This document shows, piece by piece, positions 25,805 through 35,201 of a DNA stretch of 64,000 nucleotides. The notes beneath the pieces are model-generated. The model was given only the letters and a program-made list of their open reading frames with translations, did no database searches and was not told the origin of the DNA. The stretch is from Coprobacter tertius (lineage in GTDB: Bacteria > Bacteroidota > Bacteroidia > Bacteroidales > Coprobacteraceae). Position 1 is the first letter of the stretch, and every line of letters begins with the position of its first letter. The DNA lies in the NCBI RefSeq assembly GCF_024330105.1, contig NZ_JANDHW010000003.1, positions 62,001-126,000 on the forward strand, written 5' to 3'. The translations under genes and the position numbers were made by a program.

Positions 25805-28800
25805 TCTTTTTCCAAAACTATATTTTCTTTTGGAGTAATATCTTTAAGATTTGTTTTATCTGATTTTTCCCGATTCTCTGTTTTGCGGCGTTTGAGCTTC
25901 TGTACTTTTGCCGTAATTCGATAAAAAAGATCTGAAAAGCGTGTGAAATCACGTTTAAACATGATACCTACTCCTTGTGTAGTAAGTGCCGATTTAATAT
26001 AATAATTCTGGTCGTTATAGTGGTTATAGGCTTTTAATCGTAAATTCCCGCTTTTGCTGAGTAAATATTCCAAATCGAAATCCCCGATAAAAGCGTTGCT
26101 GTTTACTTGATTGTCTCTATAACCGAAGTTCCCGTTAAAAATTAATCGATTATTCAAAAGCTGGCTTGAAAGAGCCAGTTCGAATTCAACATCCGAGAAG
26201 TCGCCTTTGTCGCTTCGTATATTGGTTCCTATATTCCATTTATCGCTTATCTGTCCCAGCATATTACTAAGTTGAGACGACAGGGTAGAGGATGCGACAG
26301 ATACCAATTCGTTTCCTCTCGTCTGATCTACATTCATATAATCGGGGGTATAGAATTTACCGATTGCCAATAAGTATATAATTTGTCGGTTCATCATTTC
26401 GTCGGTACTGATAATACTTTTTACTTGGCGATCGATATCTTGGGTAAGGGTAGGAAATTCGATATTAAATTTAAGGTCGGGTTGTTGAAGACTACCCGAG
26501 ACGCTCAAAACAGTTTGCACTGGGACTACAGTCCGGCTTAATTCTTTTTCTTCTGCAAAGCTTTCCGACAAATCTCTTAAATTAGCAGAAAGTGAATAAA
26601 TAGCGTCTATATTTAAATCTGCATCGAGAGGATTTCCTCTAAAGGATATCTGACTTCCCGATTTTATGGTAAATACACGTGAAATAATATCTTGCAAATT
26701 AAAGCTATAGCTACCTTTTTCAAGAGTATATGTACCGTATATTTTCATATCTGAAAAAGTATTGTATTCGATACGGATACCGCCATTGCCATTTGCTTTT
26801 ATGATATCATTCGTTGCCGGATCCATGATGATTTGCATGGTTGCGGCCGGAGTAGCATCTATCTGTAAATTTACGGTTACATCATGAGATTGGGTTTTGA
26901 CGGTGGCATTTTGCGCCGGTATTATCAAAGTACTGTCTTGTTTTTCTTTGTCTCTTAATTCTTGATTCCGGTCGACAAAGGTTATAAATTGATAATCGGA
27001 GGCTTCTTCTTCTTTTGAGAGAACGAATGTAAATTTCGAATGATCGTTGGTACGCATATTTACATCGATGTTTGTACGGGCCATATCCCCCTTTATACTT
27101 GCCGTTCCAGATCCGAAAATAGTCCCGTAATAGACGGGATTGATCAGTTCGGTAACATTAAAAACAAGTAGGTTATTTGCATCTGAAAGGCCAATATCAT
27201 ATGTTAGATTTTTAAAATGTTTATGACGGAGTAATCCTTTGGCTTTTGCAGTATGGCCGTTTTGATCTTTTATTGTAACATTATCGAATGAGATACTTTC
27301 GGTTGTAAGTTTTACCGTATCGCTTAATTCATATACTGTATTGAGGTAGTCGACTCCAAATTTTATTTTTTCAGCATATGCTTTTCCGGTTACGTTTAAT
27401 GCATTGAATTTTCCGAAAAAGTTTATTTTCCCAGTAGCGTTACCTGTAAAATTGGTGAGAATTTTCCCGATAAAAGGTTGTAGGAAATCGAGGTTGAGAT
27501 GTTGCGCGTCGAACATAAGATTTAAAGAATCTTTTGTTGGGAATATGTAGCCGTCGATACCTGTGTCGGGATATCCTTTTTGGGAAACGCTCCCTTTAAG
27601 CAAAATTCCCTGATTTTTATTTTCCCATTGGCTGAACAAATGGAGATCGCCTAATACAGCATCGTTATAAGAGAAATTGGTTACATCAAATTTTCGTGTG
27701 TTCAATATCGGTGCCCCCGATAACAGGTCTGATATCCGAATATCTCCGGTAGCCTGTCCGCCGAAAGTAACGTTATTTATATTGAGCGATTCGAATATGT
27801 AGTCGAGATTCAAGTCATTCAATAAAAGAGAGAGTTCGTCGTCAGGTGATTTTGATGCAGTTCCTTCGATATGCAGAAATTGTTTTCCGTGACGTATTTC
27901 GAAGTCGCTTACTGCAATTCGGCCTGAATCAATCCGCACTATTGATGGCTGAACCTTCCAGATAGAGTCATTGAGTATCAGATCGGTCGCATTTATGCGT
28001 ATATCCATAGATGGCAATTTCCCATTAATGCTTGGCTTGAATACAGTACTTGTCGATAGTTCCCCGCAAAAAGTAGATTTATCGGCATTACTCCAGTTTA
28101 AACGGGAATTTAACCGGTCATTGGCAGCATCGGCATTTACTGACCAAGTGATCATTTTTTTCTTTTTGTTTGTATGGGTAATGTTGGTGGATAAGTTTAT
28201 TCCAAAATTGTTTTTTTCAACAAAAAATTGCATGTTATTCAATTGTGTCTTTTTTAAATTGAATTTTGGGGAGGAAGATACAACCCTGAATTGTTGTTTT
28301 TCATCGTTATAAAATCCTTCGAGAACTGCTCCGTCGGGAAACGATACTGGTAATTCGAAAATACGTGAAATATTTTCTGTTCCCGATAAATTGAATTGGA
28401 AGTTGAAGTCGTTCTGGTGATCAATAGTTTTATGGTCGGGTTGTATTATCGATGGAATAACTGAAGATAAAATTTCGGTAAGTGATTGTTTTAGAGTTGT
28501 AAATGAATATTTTCCGCGTACTTCTCCGTTGAAAAAGTCGGAATGTACCGTGATCCATTGCGGAACCCCCTCATTATGAGCATTAATTGCAAATTGTTTC
28601 ATGAAAAATCGTTCGCCGTTATTGATGAACTCGAGGCTGTCGAGGGATAATGTTCCCTCTGCATTATCGGGGTGGTCACCGTGAATATCGGCATTGATGA
28701 TAAATGATAATTCCGAGTCGGGATATTTGGGAGAGAGTTTTAGTTTTCCCGGTTTTATATTTTCTCCCATGGCTCTGAAATGGAAAGATGGCTGTTTATT

Positions 28801-30354
28801 CTCGAGGTCGATAATCCCGTCCATATGTAAATGTCCGTTTGGGTCGTCGATACCGGCTGTTCCGTCATATCGCATACCGTTGTAGCTACCGTTTAAAACG
28901 ATATTTTCGTAGGGATAACCGTTGTAATCGAATTTTTGGATTTCGCCTTTAAGTTTTCCCGAAGGTTTTCTGTTACTTGCATGTAAGCCATTTAAGTCGA
29001 GGTTTAAACTTATTTTTCCCCAAGGATTTTTGTCGCGGAATAACCCGTGAAGATTAAAATCTTCGGTTTTTATGTTACCCTGATAGATGAAAAAATGTTG
29101 TATGGGATTACGGGAAATTGTCATATCACCATGTATATCGCCCTGACCCGTTTTAATGGTCCCTTGAGTAGTTAGTTGGGTGAGAATTCCCGAAACTTTT
29201 CCATCGAAATGTATTATTCCTAACCTGTTTAAAATGTCGGATGGTTTTTTGTCGACGGAAGAAAAATTATTTAGGATTGACTGAATACCATCAGGGGTAG
29301 CTTTTGATGCACTGATTTGTGCAGCAATATAAGCACTGTCTTTTTTAATAATCTCTTTCAGAACACCATCACCTTTGATGTATATATCGTCGTTTCCGTA
29401 TGCTATAGCCAGATGATTGAGTTTAAGATTATTTACCGGACCTTCTACATGGCATGAAAAGTCGATAGGAGTACCGAAATACCGAAATGCCGGAACGAAA
29501 GCCGTGAGATCGTGAAGGGTAATATTTGCATGGGAAATACCTAGTTTTAAGTAAGTACTGTCGCAGAAATCAGATAAATGTTTTGATTTGGAAAAGTCGG
29601 CAGATGCAGTACTTAATACAACTTCTGTTAATGGCAGATTCAACTTGAATTCCGAAAAATGAGCTTCATTTTTGTTTGCAGCGAGTTTAAAAGCCAGTTT
29701 CGATAATTTAAAACCGGATTGTTCTGCAAAGCTGATTCGTCTTACATTTATGTTCAGAGAATCTTTGCGTAATGATTTTAGTGACATCGTCGATAAAAAA
29801 TCGTGTAATCTGATATGATTCTTATCGAATTTCCCTGTTTCTTTGTGGGGTTCGGAAAGTATATCGTAAGCAATGTTACCCCTTCTGATAACGACTGTAT
29901 TTATCTGTACGTCTATTGTCGGGTTATTTGTATTTTTCTTTTTCGATGTAAAGGCATCGATGATATACTGGAAATTGTAAGGGGATTCAGGATCTTTTTT
30001 AGAAATATGCAGATCGAAATCCAACAAGTGAGCTGTTGTAAATACTAATTTTTTATGTAGCAAAGGATAGAGTTCGAGTCCTGCCATTAATTTTTTTGCA
30101 TACAATAAAGTATCCCCTTTTTCATCAGTGAGGTAAACACCGTATAGGGCGATTTTATCGAAAGGCTCGATACCGATTTTTTCGATAGAAACGGGAGTGT
30201 TTAATAAATGAGAAAGTTCTTTTATACCAATGCGGCGTATTTTCTCTTGCATGGCGGGAATGCTAAGTAAGAGATAGGCCCCCGAATATATTGAACAAAG
30301 CAATATTATCAGGCTGATTGTTATGTATTTGAATACTTTATAAAGTCTGATCAT
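25801..30354 (-). CDS. TamB-like (DUF490) AsmA-family envelope protein
   Basis: 1517 aa. One N-terminal membrane anchor (about residues 10-31, IISLIILLCS-like) is followed by a very long repetitive beta-strand region typical of AsmA/TamB bridges and a C-terminal TamB domain over the last 450 residues. That domain has GNGGIRIEYNTFSDMKIYGTY-like segments, FTIKSGSQISFRGNPLDADLNI, and LSSQLSNMLGQISDKWNIG. Such proteins form hydrophobic grooves between inner and outer membranes and take part in phospholipid transport and outer-membrane protein assembly. A tamA gene is not visible here. It is divergent from tsaD with 103 bases between them and convergent with the GNAT gene with a 4-base overlap. 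Confidence 0.9.
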   Translation of the reverse strand: MIRLYKVFKYITISLIILLCSIYSGAYLLLSIPAMQEKIRRIGIKELSHLLNTPVSIEKIGIEPFDKIALYGVYLTDEKGDTLLYAKKLMAGLELYPLLHKKLVFTTAHLLDFDLHISKKDPESPYNFQYIIDAFTSKKKNTNNPTIDVQINTVVIRRGNIAYDILSEPHKETGKFDKNHIRLHDFLSTMSLKSLRKDSLNINVRRISFAEQSGFKLSKLAFKLAANKNEAHFSEFKLNLPLTEVVLSTASADFSKSKHLSDFCDSTYLKLGISHANITLHDLTAFVPAFRYFGTPIDFSCHVEGPVNNLKLNHLAIAYGNDDIYIKGDGVLKEIIKKDSAYIAAQISASKATPDGIQSILNNFSSVDKKPSDILNRLGIIHFDGKVSGILTQLTTQGTIKTGQGDIHGDMTISRNPIQHFFIYQGNIKTEDFNLHGLFRDKNPWGKISLNLDLNGLHASNRKPSGKLKGEIQKFDYNGYPYENIVLNGSYNGMRYDGTAGIDDPNGHLHMDGIIDLENKQPSFHFRAMGENIKPGKLKLSPKYPDSELSFIINADIHGDHPDNAEGTLSLDSLEFINNGERFFMKQFAINAHNEGVPQWITVHSDFFNGEVRGKYSFTTLKQSLTEILSSVIPSIIQPDHKTIDHQNDFNFQFNLSGTENISRIFELPVSFPDGAVLEGFYNDEKQQFRVVSSSPKFNLKKTQLNNMQFFVEKNNFGINLSTNITHTNKKKKMITWSVNADAANDRLNSRLNWSNADKSTFCGELSTSTVFKPSINGKLPSMDIRINATDLILNDSIWKVQPSIVRIDSGRIAVSDFEIRHGKQFLHIEGTASKSPDDELSLLLNDLNLDYIFESLNINNVTFGGQATGDIRISDLLSGAPILNTRKFDVTNFSYNDAVLGDLHLFSQWENKNQGILLKGSVSQKGYPDTGIDGYIFPTKDSLNLMFDAQHLNLDFLQPFIGKILTNFTGNATGKINFFGKFNALNVTGKAYAEKIKFGVDYLNTVYELSDTVKLTTESISFDNVTIKDQNGHTAKAKGLLRHKHFKNLTYDIGLSDANNLLVFNVTELINPVYYGTIFGSGTASIKGDMARTNIDVNMRTNDHSKFTFVLSKEEEASDYQFITFVDRNQELRDKEKQDSTLIIPAQNATVKTQSHDVTVNLQIDATPAATMQIIMDPATNDIIKANGNGGIRIEYNTFSDMKIYGTYTLEKGSYSFNLQDIISRVFTIKSGSQISFRGNPLDADLNIDAIYSLSANLRDLSESFAEEKELSRTVVPVQTVLSVSGSLQQPDLKFNIEFPTLTQDIDRQVKSIISTDEMMNRQIIYLLAIGKFYTPDYMNVDQTRGNELVSVASSTLSSQLSNMLGQISDKWNIGTNIRSDKGDFSDVEFELALSSQLLNNRLIFNGNFGYRDNQVNSNAFIGDFDLEYLLSKSGNLRLKAYNHYNDQNYYIKSALTTQGVGIMFKRDFTRFSDLFYRITAKVQKLKRRKTENREKSDKTNLKDITPKENIVLEKD

Positions 30355-30367
30355 GATTTATATGAGG

Positions 30368-30375
30368 CAAAATTA
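30368..30375 (-). promoter_or_regulatory. -7 box of the tamB-like gene
   Basis: Minus-strand TAATTTTG matches TAnnTTTG; transcription would start about 8 bases before the ATG at 30354. No -33 is recognised. Confidence 0.4.
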
Positions 30376-30399
30376 TCAATTTTCGGGAAATATTCTTTA

Positions 30400-30407
30400 T
30401 ATATTTG
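30400..30407 (+). promoter_or_regulatory. -7 box of tsaD
   Basis: TATATTTG matches TAnnTTTG, about 50 bases before the tsaD ATG. No -33 TTG is seen. Confidence 0.4.
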
Positions 30408-30457
30408 TGTTTTATTATGTAATTTCGCCAGTCTGAAAATTAGAAAGATCGATAAGT

Positions 30458-31477
30458 ATGGATACGACAATTTTAGGTATAGAATCTTCTTGTGACGATA
30501 CGTCGGCTTCGGTGATACGTAATGGAGTCATGTTATCGAATGTAATTGCCAGTCAAGCGGTTCATGAAGCGTTCGGTGGGGTTGTTCCCGAATTGGCTTC
30601 TAGAGCGCATCAGCAGAATATAATTCCTGTCGTATCTGAAGCGTTGAAACGTGCCGGAGTAGATAAGAGCGAGTTAAGTGCCGTTGCCTTTACCAGAGGT
30701 CCCGGCCTCATGGGTTCTTTGTTGGTAGGTACTTCTTTTGCAAAAGGCTTTTCTGCGGCTTTGAATATACCTATGATCGAGGTAAATCATTTGCAGGCTC
30801 ATGTATTGGCACATTTTATTAAAGAGAATGAAGTCGATAAAGATCAGCCGTCTTTCCCGTTTCTTTGTCTCTTGGTATCTGGAGGTAATTCGCAGATTAT
30901 CAAAGTGAATTCTTATAAAGATATGGAAGTTATCGGACAAACTATCGATGACGCTGCCGGTGAAGCATTTGATAAATGTGCCAAAGTCATGGGACTCCCT
31001 TATCCTGGAGGACCTGTTATAGATCGTTTGGCAAAAGACGGAAATCCTGATGCTTTTCGGTTTAACAAACCGCATATCCCGGGATATAATTATAGTTTTA
31101 GTGGATTAAAAACTTCATTTTTATATTTGTTACGGGATTCTTTGAAAAAAAATGACCGTTTTATCGAAGAAAACAAGACTGATCTTTGTGCGTCGTTACA
31201 ACGGACTATTGTTGAGATTTTGATGGATAAACTACGGAAGGCGGCCAAAGATCTCGGAATAAAGGAGGTCGCTGTTGCAGGAGGCGTTTCAGCTAATTCT
31301 GCTGTGCGTAAAGCATTTGAAGATCATGCCGTTAAGTACGGATGGAAGATACACGTACCAAAATTTTCTTTTACTACCGATAATGCTGCAATGGTCGCGA
31401 TTACTGGATATTATAAATATCTCGATAAAGATTTCTGTTCGATGGATACGGCTCCATTTGCCCGCGTAGAATTATAA
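30458..31477 (+). CDS. tsaD: tRNA N6-threonylcarbamoyladenosine transferase TsaD
   Basis: 339 aa, full length for the Kae1/TsaD family. It transfers the threonylcarbamoyl group from TC-AMP to A37 of ANN-decoding tRNAs together with TsaB and TsaE. Visible signatures are the N-terminal LGIESSCDDTSASVI, AFTRGPGLMGSL, the metal-binding HLQAH pair, LLVSGGNSQI, DDAAGEAFDKCAK, FSFSGLKTSF-like YSFSGLKTSF, VAGGVSANSAVR, and the C-terminal TDNAAMVAI. It is divergent from the tamB-like gene, and downstream is a decayed membrane gene. Confidence 0.97.
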   Translation: MDTTILGIESSCDDTSASVIRNGVMLSNVIASQAVHEAFGGVVPELASRAHQQNIIPVVSEALKRAGVDKSELSAVAFTRGPGLMGSLLVGTSFAKGFSAALNIPMIEVNHLQAHVLAHFIKENEVDKDQPSFPFLCLLVSGGNSQIIKVNSYKDMEVIGQTIDDAAGEAFDKCAKVMGLPYPGGPVIDRLAKDGNPDAFRFNKPHIPGYNYSFSGLKTSFLYLLRDSLKKNDRFIEENKTDLCASLQRTIVEILMDKLRKAAKDLGIKEVAVAGGVSANSAVRKAFEDHAVKYGWKIHVPKFSFTTDNAAMVAITGYYKYLDKDFCSMDTAPFARVEL

Positions 31478-31486
31478 AAGTATATA

Positions 31487-32011
31487 ATGGATCGAAAAAA
31501 TGTTGGGTATCTGTTATATGGAATGGGATTTACGTTGTTCTGTATCCCTTTTATTTATTATTGACGTTTTTTGTTTTTTTGTGGATAATATCCGGATATA
31601 TATTTCCGCTGTCATTCTTTTATCTTTAACTATAGGCTGGATTATATAGTAGTTATGAAGAGATGCAGAGAAGAATCAAATTGGTTCGATTTTATATTTT
31701 ATTAATTGTTTTAGTATCATTATTATTAAGTGCTATTGTGTCGGATTTTAGTTTTGATCGTCAGGACTTATCATCAGGGGATTATAATTTCATTACTTAA
31801 CGGCTGGAGTCCGGTTTATGGTAAAAGTCCCGATGCCGAATCTTTATGGGTAAATCATTATAGCAAAGCTTTTGAATTCTCGCAAACGATGATCGTATCT
31901 TTTACGGGTTTTTTAGAATCGGGAAAATATTGGTTTCTTCTGCATTTTGTTTTGTATATTCTTTTTTATTACTTTATTAAAGTGAAATTATTTACAGATA
32001 TTTCTAATTAA
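31487..32011 (+). pseudogene. Probable decayed small membrane-protein gene(s)
   Basis: Coding-like hydrophobic segments continue across this 525-base gap but jump frame. From the ATG at 31487 a frame encodes GYLLYGMGFTLFCIPFIYY and stops at 31562. The neighbouring frame continues with LLLTFFVFLWIISGYIFPL. The ATG at 31663 opens a 45-residue frame (LLIVLVSLLLSAIV) that stops at 31798. From about 31780 another frame carries LNGWSPVYGKSPDAESLW, then YWFLLHFVLYILFYYF, to a stop at 32009-32011. At least two frameshifts and a stop would be needed to join them, so it looks like a decayed multi-helix membrane protein. I do not recognise the family. Two separate small proteins or sequencing errors are alternatives. 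Confidence 0.35.
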
Positions 32012-32109
32012 TGTTTTATTCTTTTTATGTTTCCATTTTTAGAATTAAAGCTCGAGAAATTGCACTTATCATATGAAGAATTATGTTAAATATTTTTTAT
32101 ATTGAAAAT

Positions 32110-32149
32110 GATAAGTAGAAGGAATTTTTTTAATTTCCTTCTACTTATC
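32110..32149. terminator. Hairpin between the decayed gene and GH27
   Basis: Perfect 15-bp stem, 32110-32124 with 32135-32149, with a T-rich loop. It lies 10 bases beyond the GH27 stop on the minus strand and may serve both directions, although no strong U-tract follows the stem on either side. Confidence 0.6.
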
Positions 32150-32158
32150 CAAATGCTA

Positions 32159-33769
32159 TTATTTTTTATTTAATGTAAATCGATCTATATCCGGAGCCCA
32201 GTTATAAGAAGAACCCATACGTACAGTATTATATCCAGGTTTTAACGTTACATTGATGGTTAGAGATTTTAATGTATCTATGTTGTCAGAATATAAATGA
32301 TTTATTGTTTGCTTTTCATTGTTTACCGTTATATCCAGAGATCTGTCTTGCTGATCGCCGAAGTAATAAATCGTCATTTCATAGTTTCCACCCGTTTTAC
32401 TGTAAATTTCATTCCACTCAGCATAATTTTCGGGTGCACCGCCTAAATAGCCGACTTTCATTTTTCCAGATGCATTACGGGCATAAGCATAAACGATTCC
32501 TTTACTATTTTTTTCTAAATCGTTGAACAATGGCAAATAAGCCCATTCTGCTTCGAAGCTCACCGGCTCAAGACGTTCTTGTGCTTCCATTTTTAATATC
32601 ATTGCACTATGCGGAGGAAGTTTTTTTCGAAAGTTTCCGGTGAATTTACCTAAGTTTTTTTTCTTTATCAGGTCTCGTACCATAATATTCCCACCCAATT
32701 CCAGAGTCTCGAATGGAATATCGAATGAACATATCGTGTCTGATGGGTTATATAAAGCTACTGCCCGGATATTTCCTCTTTTCTCAAGAATGTCTTTCAC
32801 AAGAACATATCCTTCATTCTCGTGTTGTACGACATAAGCCTGTAGACCTAAAATATCTTGGTTCAAGGCTATAAGTTCCTCGTTTCTCAGTAATTTCAAC
32901 GAAGAATCCGGTATTTTGGAAAGATCGCATCCGATCAATAAGGGGGAACTCATGATGCACCATAATCCGAAGTGGGCTTCTTCTTCGTTAAGAGTAAGAC
33001 CATTTCCACCGACTCCGCAATTATCTCTGAATCCTATCACCAGCATATCCATGTCGTTATAACGTCCGTTTCCAGCGTATGCCGATAAATAGAGATTTTT
33101 CCCTACTACATATTTCAGTGAATTCCATGAGGCATTAATGTCTCCGCTTATTCTCCAAGAAGAAGAGATATCTGAAGCCCATGTTCCAGGGAAAGCCCAG
33201 CGACAAATGTTTAGGGATATATCTTTTTTACTGGTTGTCTTTATTGCGTTATATATATCGGTATATCGCTTTTCTTCGTCTAAGCCTAATTGTAAACCTC
33301 CGCAATAATCGATTTTTATAAAATCGAAATCCCAGTCATTGAAATATACTTGTGCATCTTGTTGATCATGTCCATATAATCCGGCATGAAGACCTTCTTC
33401 GTCTTTATTAGAAATAGACCCACATGTAAATACTCCTGCATCTGAGTATATGCCAGCTTTAAGTCCTAAAGAATGAATATGATCTGATACACATTTCAAT
33501 CCGTTGGGGAATCTTTTTTTGTTTCCTTCCATATTCCCGTTTTTGTCACGAATACCAAAAAATCCGTCATCGATATTTATGTATTTATATCCTGCAGATT
33601 TAAGCCCTTTTTCTACCATTAAATCAGCTTGGTGCATGATGATGGAATCACTGATGTTTACCAGAAATGCGTTCCATGAACTCCATCCCATAATGGGGGG
33701 ATTTACGGCTGAAGTAACCATAACAAACATAAATAAAAGTACGGTAATTGCTAAAAAAAATTTTTTCAT
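32159..33769 (-). CDS. GH27 alpha-galactosidase-type glycosidase with C-terminal carbohydrate-binding-like domain
   Basis: 536 aa. A signal peptide (residues 1-20, MFVMVTSA end) is followed by a GH27 barrel starting NPPIMGWSSWNAF. Catalytic residues are visible: nucleophile D154 in FIKIDYCGG and acid/base D210 in RISGDINAS. INIDDGFFG at 65-72 and CRWAFPG are family motifs. A beta-sandwich C-terminal domain of the GH27 core runs to about 400. Residues about 400-536 resemble a CBM6/CBM35 module (YEMTIYYFGDQQDRSLDITVN). It would remove terminal alpha-galactose (or alpha-N-acetylgalactosamine, which the sequence does not decide) from glycans in the periplasm. A -7 box lies at 33892-33885. Confidence 0.9.
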   Translation of the reverse strand: MKKFFLAITVLLFMFVMVTSAVNPPIMGWSSWNAFLVNISDSIIMHQADLMVEKGLKSAGYKYINIDDGFFGIRDKNGNMEGNKKRFPNGLKCVSDHIHSLGLKAGIYSDAGVFTCGSISNKDEEGLHAGLYGHDQQDAQVYFNDWDFDFIKIDYCGGLQLGLDEEKRYTDIYNAIKTTSKKDISLNICRWAFPGTWASDISSSWRISGDINASWNSLKYVVGKNLYLSAYAGNGRYNDMDMLVIGFRDNCGVGGNGLTLNEEEAHFGLWCIMSSPLLIGCDLSKIPDSSLKLLRNEELIALNQDILGLQAYVVQHENEGYVLVKDILEKRGNIRAVALYNPSDTICSFDIPFETLELGGNIMVRDLIKKKNLGKFTGNFRKKLPPHSAMILKMEAQERLEPVSFEAEWAYLPLFNDLEKNSKGIVYAYARNASGKMKVGYLGGAPENYAEWNEIYSKTGGNYEMTIYYFGDQQDRSLDITVNNEKQTINHLYSDNIDTLKSLTINVTLKPGYNTVRMGSSYNWAPDIDRFTLNKK

Positions 33770-33884
33770 GATATTATTATTAATTTATGTAATACTGAAG
33801 TTGTATTATAAATATAATGGTACTAAAATACACATAAGTTCTATTAATTTCGACTCAAATTGTTTTTCTTACTGATTTTTATTG

Positions 33885-33892
33885 CAAAAATA
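33885..33892 (-). promoter_or_regulatory. -7 box of the GH27 gene
   Basis: Minus-strand TATTTTTG matches TAnnTTTG, giving a leader of about 110 nt. No clear -33 element. Confidence 0.35.
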
Positions 33893-33909
33893 TAATTTAT
33901 TCTCGAATA

Positions 33910-33938
33910 TTGTCTCTTAAATATAATTTGTACTTTTG
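33910..33938 (+). promoter_or_regulatory. Promoter of the M48 protease-cinA operon
   Basis: TTG at 33910-33912, 18 bases, TACTTTTG at 33931-33938. Full -33/-7 match; the leader is short (about 12 nt before the ATG at 33956). Confidence 0.6.
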
Positions 33939-33955
33939 AAGAGTTTAAGTAAAAT

Positions 33956-35197
33956 ATGGAATATAATATAGTGTTTTTTCTGATTTTGTTTTTTGTTGTG
34001 GTTGAATTTTGCATGCAACAAATGTTGTCTTTTTTAAATCGTCGGGCTGCTTCTCCTGTTTTACCGGATAAACTGATCGATTTATATGATAAAACAAAAT
34101 ATGCCGAACAGCAACAGTATTTTTCGGTAAACAATAAGTTGGGGTCGATAAGTTCTATTGTAGATTTTGTCGTAATCATATTATTTCTTGTTTTTGGTTG
34201 GTTCGGCGGATTATATGACTGGGCATATCAAGTAACCTCGGGCAGTTTGATATGGAATACGTTGTTGTTTTTCGGACTTTTATTTATGGGTAATACATTG
34301 TTGTCGTTACCTTTCGACATATATGATACGTTTGTTATCGAAGAACGTTTCGGATTTAATAAAACAACACCGTTTTTATTTGTTGCAGATCAATTAAAGT
34401 CTTTGTTTTTCGGATTGTTTATCGGAGGGCTTTTGTTAACGGTCATTCTTTTTCTGTATCAATGGTTGGGTAGTTTGTTTTGGTTGGCAGGCTGTGCTGT
34501 TGTTGTTTTATTTATGATTTTATTAAATATGTTTTATTCACAATGGATTGTTCCTTTATTTAATAAACAGACACCATTACCCGAGGGTGAGCTTCGTTCA
34601 GCTATAGAAAGATTTGCCGATCATGCGGGTTTTTGTCTCGATAATATATATGTTATCGACGGTTCGAAACGATCGACTAAAGCAAATGCATATTTTAGTG
34701 GTTTGGGAAGTAAAAAGCGTATTGTTTTGTTCGATACACTTATCGATGAACTCACAACAGAGGAGATTGTTGCTGTTTTGGCTCATGAGACGGGGCATTA
34801 TAAACATAAACATACATTACAAATGCTGCTTTTATCAGTAGTAAACGTATTTCTTATATTTTTTCTTTTTTCATGGACGGTGGGTAATGTTGCATTTGCC
34901 GAAGCTTTAGGTGGAAAAGGCAGTTCTTTTGCTCTCTCTTTAGTCGCATTTTCATTACTTTATTCGCCTTTGGGTTTGATTACGGGGCTGTTTATTAATG
35001 CTTTATCTCGTAAAAATGAATATCAGGCAGATGCATTTGCTGCTAAATACAATTTGACAGAAGCGTTGATAAGCGGTTTGAAGAAAATATCGGTACGGTC
35101 TTTATCTAATCTTACGCCGCATCCGTTATATGTAAAAGTATATTATTCGCATCCGACTCTGTTACAGCGTATCGGACGATTAATGAATAAAGCATAA
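33956..35197 (+). CDS. M48-family membrane zinc metalloprotease (Ste24-like)
   Basis: 413 aa, CAAX-protease Ste24/HtpX-type fold in the inner membrane. Multiple helices are evident (about residues 5-22, 68-90, 103-120, 150-200, 300-345). The zinc motif is H277-E278-T-G-H281 in VLAHETGHYKHKH, and the third ligand lies in the NEYQADAFAAKY block. Other signatures are YDTFVIEERFGFNKTTP and GSKRSTKANAYFSGLGSKKRIVLFDTL-like segments. Bacterial members are thought to take part in envelope protein quality control, as no prenylated substrates are known. cinA begins 4 bases after the stop, so the two are one transcript. Confidence 0.93.
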   Translation: MEYNIVFFLILFFVVVEFCMQQMLSFLNRRAASPVLPDKLIDLYDKTKYAEQQQYFSVNNKLGSISSIVDFVVIILFLVFGWFGGLYDWAYQVTSGSLIWNTLLFFGLLFMGNTLLSLPFDIYDTFVIEERFGFNKTTPFLFVADQLKSLFFGLFIGGLLLTVILFLYQWLGSLFWLAGCAVVVLFMILLNMFYSQWIVPLFNKQTPLPEGELRSAIERFADHAGFCLDNIYVIDGSKRSTKANAYFSGLGSKKRIVLFDTLIDELTTEEIVAVLAHETGHYKHKHTLQMLLLSVVNVFLIFFLFSWTVGNVAFAEALGGKGSSFALSLVAFSLLYSPLGLITGLFINALSRKNEYQADAFAAKYNLTEALISGLKKISVRSLSNLTPHPLYVKVYYSHPTLLQRIGRLMNKA

Positions 35198-35201
35198 AAT
35201 T

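Noticed and set aside
27971-28312. 113-codon plus-strand frame inside the tamB-like gene
   Set aside because: Antisense to a clearly coding, repetitive beta protein; no support of its own.
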